A DNA stretch of 59,199 nt, from the NCBI GenBank assembly GCA_029204225.1, contig MU833237.1, positions 1 to 59,199 of the forward strand, given 5' to 3'. Position 1 is the stretch's first letter. The number at the start of each line of letters is the position of its first letter. Below the pieces are notes generated by a model that was not told the DNA's origin, did not search any database, and saw only the letters and a list, made by a program, of their open reading frames with translations. The DNA comes from Diphasiastrum complanatum (lineage: Eukaryota; Streptophyta; Lycopodiopsida; Lycopodiales; Lycopodiaceae). Positions 40,965-53,950 of this stretch are shown here, one piece after another. The translations under genes and the position numbers were made by a program.

Positions 40965-42197
40965 TTGGTGAGTATTCTCACGCAGCTCGAGCTTTAGCTC
41001 CTCTCACACCCGCTCTCTCTTTTGCTGATACTGTTGCTGAAGGCATTCTTCCCTTGTTTGTGGAGGACTTTGTGTCTGATGTTGACTTGGTGCTTGATCG
41101 TGATTCTTTCTCTCGTGCCTTCCATCGTAGTCCTCGTCTTGTTGTTTGTTCAACTCTTTCAGGTCTGCTATTTTATCGCCTCTAAACACGTTCCTTCTTC
41201 TTTTGCACGTCTTTTGTCTGCGTCTCGTTTGATCGCCATGACTAAAGCCTCGGGTGGCGTCCGTCCCATCGCTATTGGCGAAGTCCTCCTCCGTCTTGTT
41301 AGTCGCTCTATCTATTTTCAGCTTCAATAGATTTTCGCCTCTTTTCTTTCCCCTCATCAGTTTGGCGTCTCTACTCCTGGCGGTTGTGAAGCTATCATTC
41401 ATAGTTTGCGTGCCACCCTTGATCTCCATCCTGACTGGGTTGTTCTCCAAGTGGATGTTTCCAATACTTTTAACTCTGTTTCTAGAGCTGCGTTCTTTCA
41501 GGAGCTGCGCGCGGCTGGTGGTGAGTTGGCTCAACTTATCCCTTTTGTGCGGTTGTTCTATGCTATTGAGACTCCTCTCTTTTACAGTCACCATGTGCGC
41601 TCTAGGGATCTTTCTACGATCCAGTCTGCAGCAGGTACTCGTCAAGGTGATCCTTTGAGTGGTCCTCTTTTCGCTCTGGCTCATTTCCGTGCACTTCGAG
41701 CTTCTGCAGAGGCCTTTCCCTCCTGCTTATTTTCTTCGACTACTGATGACACTCATATTGTTGGTCCTGCTCCTACGGGGCTCCTCGCATTTCATCATTT
41801 CTCTGAGCAACTAGCTTCTCTTGGTTTGTCTATTCAACCTTGCAAGTGTTCAACGCGGTCTCTAGCAAGTCTTCCCCGGGACTTTGGTCCTCCTCAAGGT
41901 TTCCTTGCTCCTTCGGATGGCATTCGCATTATGGGTGTTCCTTTTGGGTCTGCTTCCTTCTGCTCTTTTTTTTTTGGTGAGGCTCTCCAGGAGGATGTTG
42001 CTCATTCAGATCTGTTTCCCCGGTTGGTCGACACTCATGTCGCGTTTGGCATCTTGACGTCTTGCTTTATCCAGCGTACTTCTTATCTGCTGCGGACTTT
42101 CCCCCCTACTCGGGACTTTTTGCATCTTCTCTCTTCCTTTGACAACTCTATTATAGTTGACAAATCTCATGTGGATGAGCTAAGTGTTGGGTTCTGA
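40965..42197 (+). pseudogene. LINE-type (non-LTR) reverse transcriptase, broken
   Basis: Fingers: GVRPIAIGEVLLRLVSRSI. Then LSPHQFGVSTPGGCEAIIH. Palm motif A: VVLQVDVSNTFNSVSR. Motif B: GTRQGDPLSGPLFALAHF. Motif C: STTDDTHIVGP, where both aspartates remain but the usual Tyr/Phe-Ala before them is Thr-Thr. The first part (AARALAPLTPALSFADTVAEG) is in another frame and joins near 41185. A TAG at 41328-41330 lies in FQLQ*IF. The frame ends at 42197 with no poly(A) tail or endonuclease visible. The motifs fit non-LTR RT of the type found in some ferns, mosses and conifers; the clade is not certain. Confidence 0.82.
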
Positions 42198-42225
42198 TAG
42201 TTTGTTTGTTGGCTTTGATACCACT

Positions 42226-43245
<1,020 letters not shown>

Positions 43246-43259
43246 CTCCCCCTTAAGCT
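43246..43259 (-). other. Polypurine tract of copia J
   Basis: Minus strand AGCTTAAGGGGGAG directly before LTR start TGATGG. Confidence 0.85.
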
Positions 43260-43935
43260 TAACTCTTAGGATCCTGAATGAAATTTAATAAGGTTGCATA
43301 AGACAACATGCTTTTCCCTTGAAAGAGGCTTTTGTCAAAATATCAGCCAGCATACTATCAGTATGACAGTAACTTGATTTGAGATCTTTGTTCAAAACTT
43401 TCTCTCTGAGAAAATGAAATCGAACTTCAAGGTGTTTAGTTCTAGAGTGAGTTCATGGATTCAGAGATAGAGAAATGCAGCTCTGATTGTCACAATAGAG
43501 TATAGTTGGTCTGAATTGAAGGAACTTCAGATCTTGGAGCAATATTTTGAGCCAGATAATCTCCTTTATTGTAGAGGTGGCTGTGATGTATCTGGACTAT
43601 GTGGAAGATAAAAAAATGCATTTATGCTTTCGACTATTCCATGAGATGGGTCCTCCTGCTAGGAAGCATACGTAGCTAGAAGTGGATTTTCGTATGTCCA
43701 CGTCTCCAGCCCAGTCATAGTTGGAATAAACATTAAGAGTTAGAGCATCCTACGTATTTCCATTATAGCACAGAGCATAGTGCTTCATGGCTTGAATGTT
43801 TTTTAATGCTCTCAATAGATCTTTCCAGTGAGGTAGGTCGGGATTCCTCATATATTGTGACAATGTGCTGATTGTGTAGGCAAGATTGAGGCGAGTGCAG
43901 ACCATGGCATACATGATTGATCTGACTATCGACTA
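43260..43935 (-). pseudogene. Ty1/copia J: RT end and RNase H
   Basis: The minus strand reads AMVCTRLNLAYTISTLSQY, LPHWKDLLRALKNIQ, DWAGDVDIRKSTSSYVCF, GGPISWNSRK, ILYCDNQSCISLSLNP and HSRTKHLEVRFHFLREK ... HTDSMLADILTKA, the C-terminal half of copia RT/RNase H. A TGA interrupts after SLNP. It ends at the polypurine tract, so this is the true 3' end of a copia element. It is cut on the right at about 43935. Confidence 0.88.
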
Positions 43936-44235
43936 ATAGGAGTATTTGTTGGATTTATCTCCTCTACTCTCCTAAAATCCCAAATTAATCTAGTTCCGTT
44001 CATTGCTGCATATTTGCTTGCATTATCGCGCAGCTCAACTACTGAAGACGAGCAAGAGAAGAAGACCGACATATTGGAGTTGGACGAACTATCGGGTAGA
44101 CCCAACCTAGTTGACATATCAGGGAAGCCCGACTTAGCCGATAGGATAAATATTTTCTTGTTCTGTAATTTCGCACTAGATTTTCATACTTTAAGTCACT
44201 GATAGTCACTACTATCATCTAGACTACTCTTCCAC
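43936..44235. other. No gene recognised
   Basis: A 300-bp stretch between opposite-facing copia fragments. No PBS or LTR end is seen. Confidence 0.5.
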
Positions 44236-45840
44236 ATGGATTCCCAAGGGAAAGCCAGTCCTATCATGGACAAGCTTGATGGAGCCAATTACCATTTGTG
44301 AAAATTTAAGATGAAAACTGTGCTATAGGTGAAGAGGCAAGACCCAAAGCTGACAAAGGTGAAGGTACAATAAGATTAAGCTTTGCTAATGATCAAAGTA
44401 AACTACTTTCAAATGTCCTTCATGTACCAAATCTGTGAACAAATCTGCTCTCTGTTAGTAGAATTACAGATCTAGGACATAAAGTAGAATTTGAATCTGG
44501 TCAGTGTAAAGTGATCGATAGGACATGCAAGATCCTAGCACTTGGAAAGAGACATGGATACTTGTACAAATTAAGTCATTGTTTTTCTGCCTCTAGTCAA
44601 GCACTTAGTACTTCTATTCAGATAAATAAAAGTTTACTTTGGCATTATAGACTTGGTCATTTGAATCATGCTTTTGTACAGCAAAAGTCTAAGCAATCCA
44701 TTGTTCTTGATCTCGACTATCCTAATAAGAAAGTCGAATTACCTGTCTGTCAAGACTATGTAGTCGATAAACAGACCAGGCAACCTTTTAGATCAAGCCA
44801 TCGGCATATTGCTAGAGGATTAATAGATGTTGTACATACAGATATATGTGGCCCAATGCAGAATCCTTCACAGAAGGATGCAAAGTATTTTATAACTTTT
44901 ATTGATGAATTTTTCATAAGAACTATGGTATATTTAATTAAGAAGAAATCAGAAGCTTTCAATTGCTTCAAAATCTTCAACGAGCATGCAGAGAAAGAGA
45001 CTGGTAAGACAATCAAAAAAAGGTCAGACAATGGTGGAGAGTACATCTCTACTGAATTCAAGGAGTACTACCAGAGCCAAGGCATTGAACAACAGTTTAT
45101 CACTCCTTATTTGCCTCAATCCAATGGCTTAGACGAGAGGAAGAATCGTACCCTGGTCGAGTCAGCCAAATGTATGTTGTCACACTCATCTTTATCGAAG
45201 AGCTTCTGGGCTGAAGTTGTTTCCACTGCAGCTTACATCCAGAACAGATGTTCGCGACACCCCACGAGGTGTGGACAAGCTCAAAGCCTTCATTGGAGAA
45301 CCTACAAATATTCGGATGTATCACCTACGTGCAGATCCCGAAGGAGACAAGGAGGAAATTTGACTTCCAAGGCCTTGAGACAACCTTTATCGGATACACT
45401 TCATCTGACAACACTTACAAACTGCATGACCCCGATACCCAACAGATCCTATTCAGCTGAGATATAGTCTTTATCGAGGATCAGTTTATCAATTTCAAAG
45501 GCAAAGACATGGTTCCAAATGACCCTTCAACGCCTTTCATTGACATGACTATTCGAGCCACTGGCTCAAGCTTGCTTATGGTTGATCCACTACATGACAG
45601 CGAGTTAGACGAAGATCCTGCTGATACTCAATAACTACAAACTTGAGGATTGAATCATCATCCGACACTTCCTCTAAGAAGATCAAGCTAAGTGCGCACA
45701 CAGCCCACAAGGTATACTCCTGAGTCTGCTTGTCTTTTAATGCAGGAACCAACATCAATTGTTGAGGCACTTAGCCAACCAGACTCTAATCTTTGGAGAG
45801 AAGAAGTATATTGTTCACTGATCAATCTTGCATTATCACA
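44236..45840 (+). pseudogene. Ty1/copia K: gag start, integrase, RT start
   Basis: ATG 44236 begins a copia gag N-terminus (MDSQGKASPIMDKLDGANY). After about 90 bases a deletion joins it to the pre-integrase region (LSNVLHVPNL, LLWHYRLGHLNH). The integrase zinc module is damaged (CQDY instead of CxxC). The core has DVVHTDICGPM, RSDNGGEYIS and QSNGLDERKNRTL. Frameshift near 45250, then FGCITYVQIPKETRRKFD, FIGYTSSDNTYKL. TGA at about 45458. RT start is recognisable as EPTSIVEALSQPD, NLWREEV near 45740-45800. It stops by 45840, so no RT catalytic core. Confidence 0.88.
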
Positions 45841-46009
45841 ATACCTCATCCTGTAGGGTGTGTGGTGAAGTTCACACGTGCTAAAAACTTCACAAGGGGC
45901 AAATCAGAAGAAGAGGATACTTGAGAAAAGGAGGCTGATCTCCAGAAGAATTTTCCAAATTTTTTCCTACAAGGAAAAATTCAAGTTTAGGGAAAAGTCA
46001 TGTTACAAG

Positions 46010-46859
46010 TGTTGGGGGCTAAATGGCAAGTTACCCTTGGATAAGGGGTACCTTTAGGATTAACGATAGGTGTCTTTGGATAAGGGCAGACAAGTGACTA
46101 TACCTTGGTTGGAGGTATGGAATCAAGTTACCCTCATATAAGGGGTATTCTTAGGATTAAGGGTATGTGCCTTTAGATTAAGGTACTGGTGTCCTTGGAT
46201 AGGGGCAGGTAGGTGTCTATGCCTTGGTCGGAGGTATGGAACTATTATGTACCCATAAGGGTACGCAACAGGAAACTTGAGGTGACGGTCTCAGTTATGG
46301 GACAGAACGTTGATATGGAGCTATAGGTCTTTTGGGTGCCACATGTCAATGTCTCATTGGCATGCGATGACTTGTTGTTATGGACCCACGTCAGTGTGCA
46401 CAACTGTCGCGTGTCGTTATTCATGCATGATTCCTATGGAGGGAGATGACCCACCTGGACTATGTATATAGAAGTGGATCTCCATGAGCTAGGTATTCAT
46501 TCTCTCCTGGAGAATGAAGAGCTCTTCCACTGGTGGTCAGGTCAGGACGAGTATCTAGGCCTCAGGATGTAGGTAGGTGAGGGTCGAGGGTAAGGCATGG
46601 TGGTATGGGACACCATGGCTTACATGAGATCCGAGCTTGCTTGATGGTGGTCTGTAGCTTCAGTGCACGGGGGTTAGGTGGCAGTACCTCTATGTGGTTG
46701 GATCCACCTTTACTGCTTGTTCTCTATTCTCAAAGGTGAGTTTTCTTGTTTCCTAGTTGTGAACCACTTGCATGACTCTCAGTCAAGGTCTTTCCAGTAA
46801 AACTCGATAGGCGGAAGGAGACTCTAGAATTTTCTATGGTTGGTGGGATTGCCACCACA
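46010..46859 (+). repeat. Possible LTR or solo LTR
   Basis: Starts TGTTGGGGGC, ends near GCCACCACA, and has a TATA-like CTATGTATATAGAA at about 46460. A purine-rich stretch (TTTAGGGAAAAG) lies just before. No second copy is in the window, so this is a guess from ends and promoter. Confidence 0.3.
46028..46242. repeat. Diverged tandem repeat, two units of about 97 and 118 bp
   Basis: Each unit runs AAGTTACCCT...GGATAAGGGG-like, AGGATTAA, then CCTTGGTYGGAGGTATGGAA. The second has about 22 extra bases. Confidence 0.8.
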
Positions 46860-46866
46860 AAATAAA

Positions 46867-47115
46867 CTACTTATTATATACGAGGGGTGATGTCATTATT
46901 TGTATAGACCTTGTTGGTGATTGGGACCTGGATCTAGCAGCAAGTGATTTCACTTGTGGTGATTGTGCCTGCCGAGTATCCATCAGCTGTAGCTGTTGTG
47001 AGGAGGTGGCAGGTGATGTCCTTTTGGTCTTGGCTCGTCGCGTCTGCAATCTGCCTTCCTCTTCATCATCGTTGTCCTCACTGTTGCTACAGGACACAGC
47101 TTCATAACCAGCCAT
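46867..47115 (-). CDS. Unrecognised 82-aa open frame, acidic then basic
   Basis: An acidic cluster (SEDNDDEEEG) is followed by Arg/Ser/Gln-rich sequence. Upstream frame continues as a Lys-rich stretch (EEAKKKGHKKGWL) in another frame. It may be an N-terminal or linker piece of a retroelement protein, or chance. No family recognised. Confidence 0.25.
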   Translation of the reverse strand: MAGYEAVSCSNSEDNDDEEEGRLQTRRAKTKRTSPATSSQQLQLMDTRQAQSPQVKSLAARSRSQSPTRSIQIMTSPLVYNK

Positions 47116-47315
47116 CCTTTCTTGTGACCTTTCTTCTTTGCTTCTTCGTTGCTTGTAAGACCGGATGTCTCTCCTGACGCTTCTTTGTCATGAGCTCCTG
47201 TGATGCTGCAGCAACTTGTCTGAAGGTGTGACTAACAGAGAGGCTATGGCAGCTTTGTATCCTCGGCTAGCAGCAGCAACATCCCGTGCAACGCATTCTT
47301 TAAGTCCAATTAGGT

Positions 47316-47636
47316 CTAGCTCTTGACTATATCAAAGAATATATAGCCCAAAGTTACAACCGAGGCTCTTTTCTTCAATGCACTTATCAAGCTTCTGGAA
47401 ATGATGTCGGCCCAGTTACACATGTTTTGTTGGCCCTCATATGATTCACCCAATATGGCAAAGATCTGCAGAGGAATCCTCATTAGATGTGCCTTCTTCA
47501 GTATGTATACTTTTGTCAAGTACGCACAAGCAGCTGCTAGTTCCTTGCATTTGATGGGTTCCAACAAAATACCATATTTATTCTTCCATTTGTCTACACT
47601 GGTGTCATGGAACTTTGCATACGGTTGCCACAACAT
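47316..47636 (-). CDS. Unrecognised 106-aa open frame
   Basis: Coding-like (HDTSVDKWKNKYGILLEPIKC, MRIPLQIFAILGESYEGQQN, NWADIISRSLISALKKR) and directly downstream of the RT remnant at 47640-47999 on the same strand. Whether it belongs to that element is unknown. Confidence 0.35.
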   Translation of the reverse strand: MLWQPYAKFHDTSVDKWKNKYGILLEPIKCKELAAACAYLTKVYILKKAHLMRIPLQIFAILGESYEGQQNMCNWADIISRSLISALKKRASVVTLGYIFFDIVKS

Positions 47637-47639
47637 TAG

Positions 47640-48000
47640 GTATTCCAGAGGGTAAATCCAAAATGGATAACTTTCTAATCAGGTTTATTTTTTATCCAAA
47701 AATTGTAGGACCAAATGATTATTAATAAAACATACATCATCAATGTATCAAAAGGTGTACTTAAAATTTCTCATATATTCGAGAGCCCCAAGCTTGGCGA
47801 GTCTTTTGATAAAATACATCTCATAATAATTTAGATACCAGTTACACCATACCGGAGAGCATGAGAAACCCATAGGTATACCACAAATTTGTCTCCATGC
47901 TTTGTTGCCTAGTCCAACAATACAATTATCTATCAGGAATTCACTCCATTCACATAATTTATCCTTATCAAAAGTTTTCCATTCATTGGACTTCTTCAAT
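47640..48000 (-). pseudogene. Penelope-like reverse transcriptase core, broken
   Basis: The minus strand reads NEWKTFDKDKLCEWSEFLI, NKAWRQICGIPMGFSCSP, VWCNWYLNYYEMYFIKRL, then FKYTF-stop-YIDDVCFINN and WIYPLEYL. The GIPMGxxxSP...W/NxYL...E motif and a YIDD box after about 30 residues fit Penelope-like and related non-LTR RTs, not gypsy or copia. TGA interrupts just before YIDD. No GIY-YIG nuclease or pseudo-LTR was found. Family assignment is from motif spacing only. Confidence 0.6.
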
Positions 48001-48688
48001 TTCCAAGTTCACTTGAATAATCCTTTTCCAGTTCAAGATACGGGCCTGGTGCAAGTTTATCCTATTGAACCCAGTTTCAAAATGGACTGTAGTCCTAGCC
48101 CAGGTTTGCTCAGAAGGACATCTAGAAGGCTCAAACTTATTTATTCTGACAATAGAAGCAAAAGCAATAGGAGTCAAAAGAAGGGTTTTTATGTAGGGCA
48201 ACAATTTGCAAGTCTGAATCTCGACATTAGTAATATGGGCAAGTGTAGTCCAGAGCTCAATATAAATGGGGGCCAGAAAGTTAATAGTAGAAAAATTCCA
48301 TAGTTTGAAAGTCATCTTAGTAGCTTTTAACTCAATGGTGCAGACAAGAACTAGAGCTTCCAAAAGGACTCTTCAATTTTTCACCATTGTGATCAATAAA
48401 TATTGAATTAGCTCCTTCTAAAGACTTATGTTGGAACATTTCATTTTAATGTATTTCATTATTCTACGGGTTCATCTCGAATACGAATGTAAAGCATTAA
48501 ATCATAGTATTTGTCCATAGGTATATTTTGACTACAGAATCAACATACTAATATGCCTTTTGGTCTACATTTATACCCACATGGTCGTTCTCACCATATT
48601 TGCAAATAATGGATGAATCACTATTATACCTTGATAATAATTAAAAAATTCTTAACCTATTACATGCATTCTTATATGTTTCAAATGA

Positions 48689-49252
48689 TCATGGAATTAT
48701 AGGCCATTTAAATAATGATATTTTTGATGGGCTCGTAGATGCACGTAAAGTTAATTGTTTGTGGATCAAAAGAAATTCAAGATAAGCAATATATAAAATG
48801 TGATTATCAAATTGTTCATAACAATTTTTATACATGAATGTTTCTTGCCCATACACAAGATTGATCAGAAAACTGCATTGTCCTACTATTGATTTCTTTT
48901 GCTTTTTAAAAACAAATGATATACATTTTTGTCCTAACATAGGCTTAGTGGGGACTACTCCAACAAAAATACATTTCTCCAGCCTATGTTGGGAAAATAC
49001 ATTTTGTTCACTTTCATTTGTAGAAGAAATATCAGATTCTACCCCAGATTTTCTAGTTAAACTAGAACTAGTAGTCATTTGTACTTTGATGATTTTTCCT
49101 ATTTTTGTTCTTATTTTCAAAGTATCTTTTTTCCAATCATGAGATACTTTAGATTGTTTAAGCCATGGCCTTCCTAGGAGAAGTGCATCTATCATGGGAT
49201 TAAGGGGATTTGTAGTAATATTATGAGAATGAAGTTCATAAGGAATTTTCAT
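48689..49252 (-). pseudogene. Retropepsin-like remnant of an LTR element
   Basis: PMIDALLLGRPWLKQSKVSHDWKK resembles the C-terminal end of LTR-element protease (LGRPWL). Upstream sequence (YYDMIKDIGSMIPNMSF, about 49350) resembles the gag-protease linker. No active-site DTG and no linked RT, so the family is uncertain. The rest (to residue 187) is Lys/Ser-rich without known motifs. Confidence 0.45.
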
Positions 49253-49541
49253 TGTGAGGGATTTATAAAGAGCTTTTCTACGTTTTGTGATATTTGTATA
49301 AATTAAGCAAAAGACATGTTAGGTATCATAGAACCTATATCTTTAATCATATCATAGTATTCCACTTCTTTTTTATACTCCTAACACCTTTTTACCCTTG
49401 TTTTTTGGATGGTTTATCACTGGATGTAGTGGCTTTTGAAATACCATGAAAGATGAATCTCTTTCTATTTTGTTCATTGCTTCCTCCTGAACTTCTCTAT
49501 TTGCCTCCCTACTAGGATACATTGTTTTGTATATAAGTGGT

Positions 49542-49814
49542 TTATCCACATTCTTTCTTATGTTCTACCATCGGTAATCTCATCGTTTCATCTGTCATAG
49601 GGGATATAGGGTTAGCAACAGGTTGTGCTTTGCTAATAGCACCAACCATAATATCATTTTTCTGAGGATTAAGAATAGATTTCACTCGAATTAAGTTAGA
49701 ACTAGAAACTTCGAATTTTCCTTTTTGTTTTACATCCTTTGGACAATTTTTTGAAAATGTTCTCCACCACAAGAATTCTAGCTTACATACTGCATCCACA
49801 TTTCGTTTATCCAA
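49542..49814 (-). pseudogene. Possible gag C-terminal remnant
   Basis: CKLEFLWWRTFSKNCPKDVK is reminiscent of a degraded zinc knuckle ending in FSKNCPK. It is on the same strand as, and upstream of, the retropepsin-like remnant, so the two may belong to one element. Confidence 0.3.
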
Positions 49815-50349
49815 CGGTACTGTAACTTATGACAATATCATTCTACATTTACAAACAACTCTAGGCATCATGCAAAGCATTCCACATCACAATTTACATT
49901 GGTGTACAACCCTAACATATCCTTTTAGCATTTGTGAGGTCAAGCATATCTCATATCGTTATGTTAATCATGATTAACATATCCATTTGTCAAAAACCCT
50001 AGTCATAAATTTATGTGAACAAGCATTAATGGTGTTTAATACAAAGTTCTGCATTGCCTCGTATCTGAATTTGTGGTGAAGAGACTTAGAATTTGCTTCG
50101 AACAGGAACACAGATCATGCTACACAGTAACACAGACATAAAACACTTTCCACAGCAAGCTCACATAGCAACTATATTTCTCAAAATGAAATTACACTAT
50201 ACATATAGTTCTTCACTCAAACAATCCATGCATGACCCAGGTTGTTGTTGGTGGGACACGTGTCCCGTCGACTTGCCTCGTGGCGAGGCCAACTGATCCT
50301 TATCGACTGATAGGACCTACAATACAATAGCACAATGATTCTACTTTTA
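49815..50349. other. Probable copia L 3' LTR region, no gene
   Basis: To the right lies the polypurine tract of copia L, so this should hold its LTR (minus strand, beginning near TTAGAATAAAAGTAG at 50352). The left end could not be fixed. It includes a G-box palindrome at 50253-50266 (GGGACACGTGTCCC). Confidence 0.4.
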
Positions 50350-50370
50350 TTCTAACTCTCTCCCTTAAAG
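50350..50370 (-). other. Polypurine tract of copia L
   Basis: Minus strand CTTTAAGGGAGAGAG after the RNase H end, before TTAGAAT. Confidence 0.6.
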
Positions 50371-50399
50371 TAGAGTCTAATTTTTATATAGTCATATAC

Positions 50400-51222
50400 A
50401 TAGCTTTAAAGTCAATAAACTTTAAGTATAGAAAGGTTTGATCGAAACTTATCAAACTTTTCTCCAACAAGTGGCATAATGAAAATATCAAGTAGTTGTT
50501 CTTCCGTACTACAATGAACAACATGAATTTCACGACTCAGTAGCCTCTCACATATAAAGTGATACTGAATTTCAATGTGTTTGGTTCTTGCATGGAACAC
50601 TGGATTATTTGCTAGCTGAATGCCACTCTGACTGTCGCTATGTATAGTTGTGAGATTTTTCTGCTTCATGCCAACTTCTTCCAAGATTTGTCTCTACTAT
50701 ATAGCTTCATGTGTTGCACTACATATTGCCTTATACTCTACTTCTGTGGTGGATAGAGCAATCGTACTTTGCTTCTTACTAGACCAGGAAAAGAAACTGC
50801 CACAAACCTAGAATACATACTCTGTGGTAGATCTACGATTATTATAGTCACCTCCCCAATCCGCATTCACATAGCCACACAATTCAAGTAAATTCTCATG
50901 CTTCCCGTAAATCAAGCCATAATCTGAAGTGCCTTTGACATAACGCAAAATGCACTTAGCTGCCTTCCAATGTGCTTCCGTAGGTGCTGCCATAAACTGA
51001 CTTACAATACCAACAGCATAGCATATATCTGGTCTAGTCATGGTAAGGTAAATCAAGCTCCCTACTAACTGCCTATACAACGTAGCGTCAAATGACTGTG
51101 ACTCATCAAACTTAGAAAGCCTTTTACCTGATTCAATAGGAGTATTCACTGGTTTGCAATTCTGCAACCTGAACCTGTGCAACAACTCTTTGATATACTT
51201 CACCTGTGTTAAACCCACTTTG
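50400..51222 (-). pseudogene. Ty1/copia L: RT end and RNase H
   Basis: VKYIKELLHRFRLQNCKPVNTPIE, LVGSLIYLTMTRPDICYAV, HWKAAKCILRYVKGT, YVNADWGGDYNNRRSTT (51263-50808), a short broken stretch, then HSDSQSGIQLANNPVFHARTKHIEI and CSTEEQLLDIF (50684-50412). Typical copia RNase H. The right edge is fused at 51222 to gypsy fragment G with no LTR between. Confidence 0.9.
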
Positions 51223-52500
51223 GCCCATCCTAAGGAGTTCTTGTAACTGCTTAGAAATTTCATCCTCTTCCTTGATGCTAACCATGTATGGAAAAAGAGA
51301 TACAGGTTGGCTACCAGAAAGCAACTCTATCTGATGGTCAACACTCCTTTGGGGAGGTAGGCCATTAGGGAGTTTATCAGGAAAAACATCGCTATAATCT
51401 TGCCTAAGTTTGTTAAATATTATTCCTTCAGGTGAGTTAAACACTTAAGGGATTATTTTCAGACACATTCAAAGGCAATTGCGATAAATCAATATTTAGA
51501 CTCTGGACTGCATGGTTATCCACATAAATTTTATCTTTTAAAAAACAAATATAAACTTTATTACCAGAATCTTTCAAATCTTTTACAACTTCTAAAGCAG
51601 AAACCAAAGGGTCAAAAAGCTTATTTACATCGCCTTTTAGCTCAACCAACGAGCCTTTATACAAAAAAGAAATACTATGAGTAACATAATCTTTTCTTAA
51701 AGACTCGTTTTTGGAATAAAACCATTCTTTTCCTAAGATTATGTCTACGCTATCCAAGTTCATAATATGAAAATCTAGCGGTTCAACATAATCTTGGATT
51801 TGAAGCGACAACTGAGGGACGAGTTGATCCCAAGCTTGTCGATCTTCCCCTGACGCCATTTTCACCACATACAAGTGATTACTTGGCGCGGTAGCCGCCC
51901 TGAGCTTCTGCACCAGTTTAGCATTTATGAAGTTATGTGTGGAACCATCATCAAACAGAACAGTCACAACTTGGCGTCCTACAACTCCATTCATACGAAT
52001 GAGATCATGGGGGCCAAAAACAGCTGTATTAAAATAACAATTCTTGCAACTAGTGCCATCCTTAAAGGATAAATCAACAAAAGAAATACTAGAATTACCT
52101 GGTGCTTTAAAAGATTTAGGTTGCCCGCCAGATTTCTTTTGCTTTTTCTTTGGGCAATCTTTTGAAAGATGCCCCTTCTCCATACAGGAGAAGCATAACC
52201 CGCCGGTTCTCGCCTTGTCGTAGTCGGCGCGCTCCAATTTGACGCACTTTTTCCTGCCTTGGGAACCGGTGTTCGCCGTTTTGTCTCTGTCCCGCTTCTT
52301 GAGAATTTTCTTTTCTTTCTGTTCAGCCTTGGGCAAAGCCTGCTCCTTGCGAGAGGCAAAATGGGCGTCATCGAAGATTTTCGCAAAGCGAACCGCATCT
52401 TCGATTGTCTGCGGTTGGTTACGTTGCACTTCTAGCTGAAATTCCTTTGGAAGCCCCAAGATAAAATGTAATTTTAACAACAACTTTTGGGTCACCGCCT
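51223..52500 (-). pseudogene. Ty3/gypsy G: gag (C-terminal), protease, linker
   Basis: A 352-codon frame 52495-51437 holds capsid end (LHFILGLPKEFQLEVQRNQ, DAVRFAKIFDDAHF), basic nucleocapsid, zinc knuckle CFSCMEKGHLSKDC, protease active site VTVLFDDGSTHNFIN and flap VDIILGKEWFYS. Then 51444-51223 gives the linker (DYSDVFPDKLPNGLPP, HQIELLSG). Cut at 51222 just before RT. DDG in place of DTG is shared with family A. The gag N-terminus is missing at about 52500. Confidence 0.9.
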
Positions 52501-53615
52501 TGACCTCATGGCCTTATGGCCTAAAGATACACCTAAGTCTCCTCTAAGGCTTGTCCTTAGGCAAAGGAGAAAGTGTAGGTACAACTGTACATTCATGAGG
52601 ATGAGGTGGAGGAAAAAACATCAAATTTCCTTCCCAAAAGAGAAAAGGACAAAGGAATTACCAATTTTTCTTGGTGTGTATGTGGAAGATTACAAAGAGG
52701 AGGATTAAGCCCAAGAAAGAGGCTAAGAAAATGAAGAAAAAGGGTACATATGTCTGTACCTGCAATAGGTACAGCCTGCTAGTACAGTTGTACAACTGTG
52801 CACTTTTGTTTTATTAATCTCCCCTCTTTCTTCAAAATTTAGAAAAGCTTTTATGTTCAAACTTAGAGACTAAGTTTTATAACTTAGTATAAAAAAAACT
52901 TTGTAAACTTTCAAAGTTTACTATGTACTTTACAAGTACAAAGAGCTTTCAATCATGTTCACGTTAACCAAACAAGACCTCAACTCTTTGGTTTAGATTG
53001 CAAAAAGAAAGGCTTTTCTTGAGAAAATGAAAGCTTTACTTTGCTTTAACAATTTTCTCAACATATGCAAGATTATTATACTTGCAAGGTACAGAAATCA
53101 TTTAGAACCAAGAGTGAAGGAACTTGTGAACGTAATTATTAAAGATTAATAAAACTTCTCCAATATGCAGATGTGTGGGAGTCCCGCAACTACAATGGTT
53201 ACAAATTTTTTTGAAACTGTACGGAACAGAACCAGTAGCCAGGCGCGTAGGTCCGCGCAGACGCGTGGGTGCTCTAGGAAATTTTTTTTCTTCTCAAATT
53301 TTTTTTGTAACAAAGAAAAACTTTGTATGCAAAAAAAAAAAATTCGACTTCCAAGGCTCAAAATAAGGCCAAAAACAATATCGGTATTTGAAGTTTTAAA
53401 AAGCGTAAAACATTCAAAAGAAATCAACTACCATCACCGTAGCTAGCAAAGGTGGCTCGTTTTCAATCAAAACGACCTCAGATTGAGACGAACCAAAAAG
53501 CAAAGTTGTTCAGATTGATTCAACGAAATCAACTAAGCCTTAAAAAACAACAGCTAAAAGCTCAAACCAACCAATAACAAAAGTTAGAGCGATCGCACCT
53601 TATTCACAATGATCG
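52501..53615 (-). other. Probable leader of gypsy G, no gene
   Basis: About 1.1 kb between gag remnant and PBS. It contains a 16-bp palindrome ACAGTTGTACAACTGT (about 52783-52798). Poly(T)/poly(A) runs surround 53280-53340. Confidence 0.5.
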
Positions 53616-53630
53616 GTGGCTCTGATACCA
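53616..53630 (-). other. Primer-binding site of gypsy G
   Basis: Minus strand TGGTATCAGAGCCAC. The LTR should lie immediately right (from 53631). Its outer end could not be placed. Confidence 0.8.
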
Positions 53631-53950
53631 CACCAGTCATTGCTAAAGTACAAACAAGTGACTAATGCTAAGTTTCCACCCAACCATCGGTGAAACATAT
53701 TACTCCCAAAGCTGATGATGGTTCATCCACCATAGATCACAATAGTGATCTCCCAAGGCAAGCCAAGGGTGGTCACTACGAGTCACAATCTGATATTGTG
53801 CAGACAGAAGCATTGGCTGCAATTGACTATATGGCTAGGCATGCATGTCATCCGATTTCAGATACACCATCACATCTTCGCCAAAAAGATACACCTAGAC
53901 ACGCCGGGTAACTTATGGGGTGACCAACATGGCATGGTTAACAACGGAAC

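Noticed and set aside
41004-41684. 226-codon basic ORF on the minus strand.
   Set aside because: Antisense shadow of the LINE RT.
47902-48303. 133-codon plus-strand ORF.
   Set aside because: Opposite to the RT remnant, with no domain and no neighbour support.
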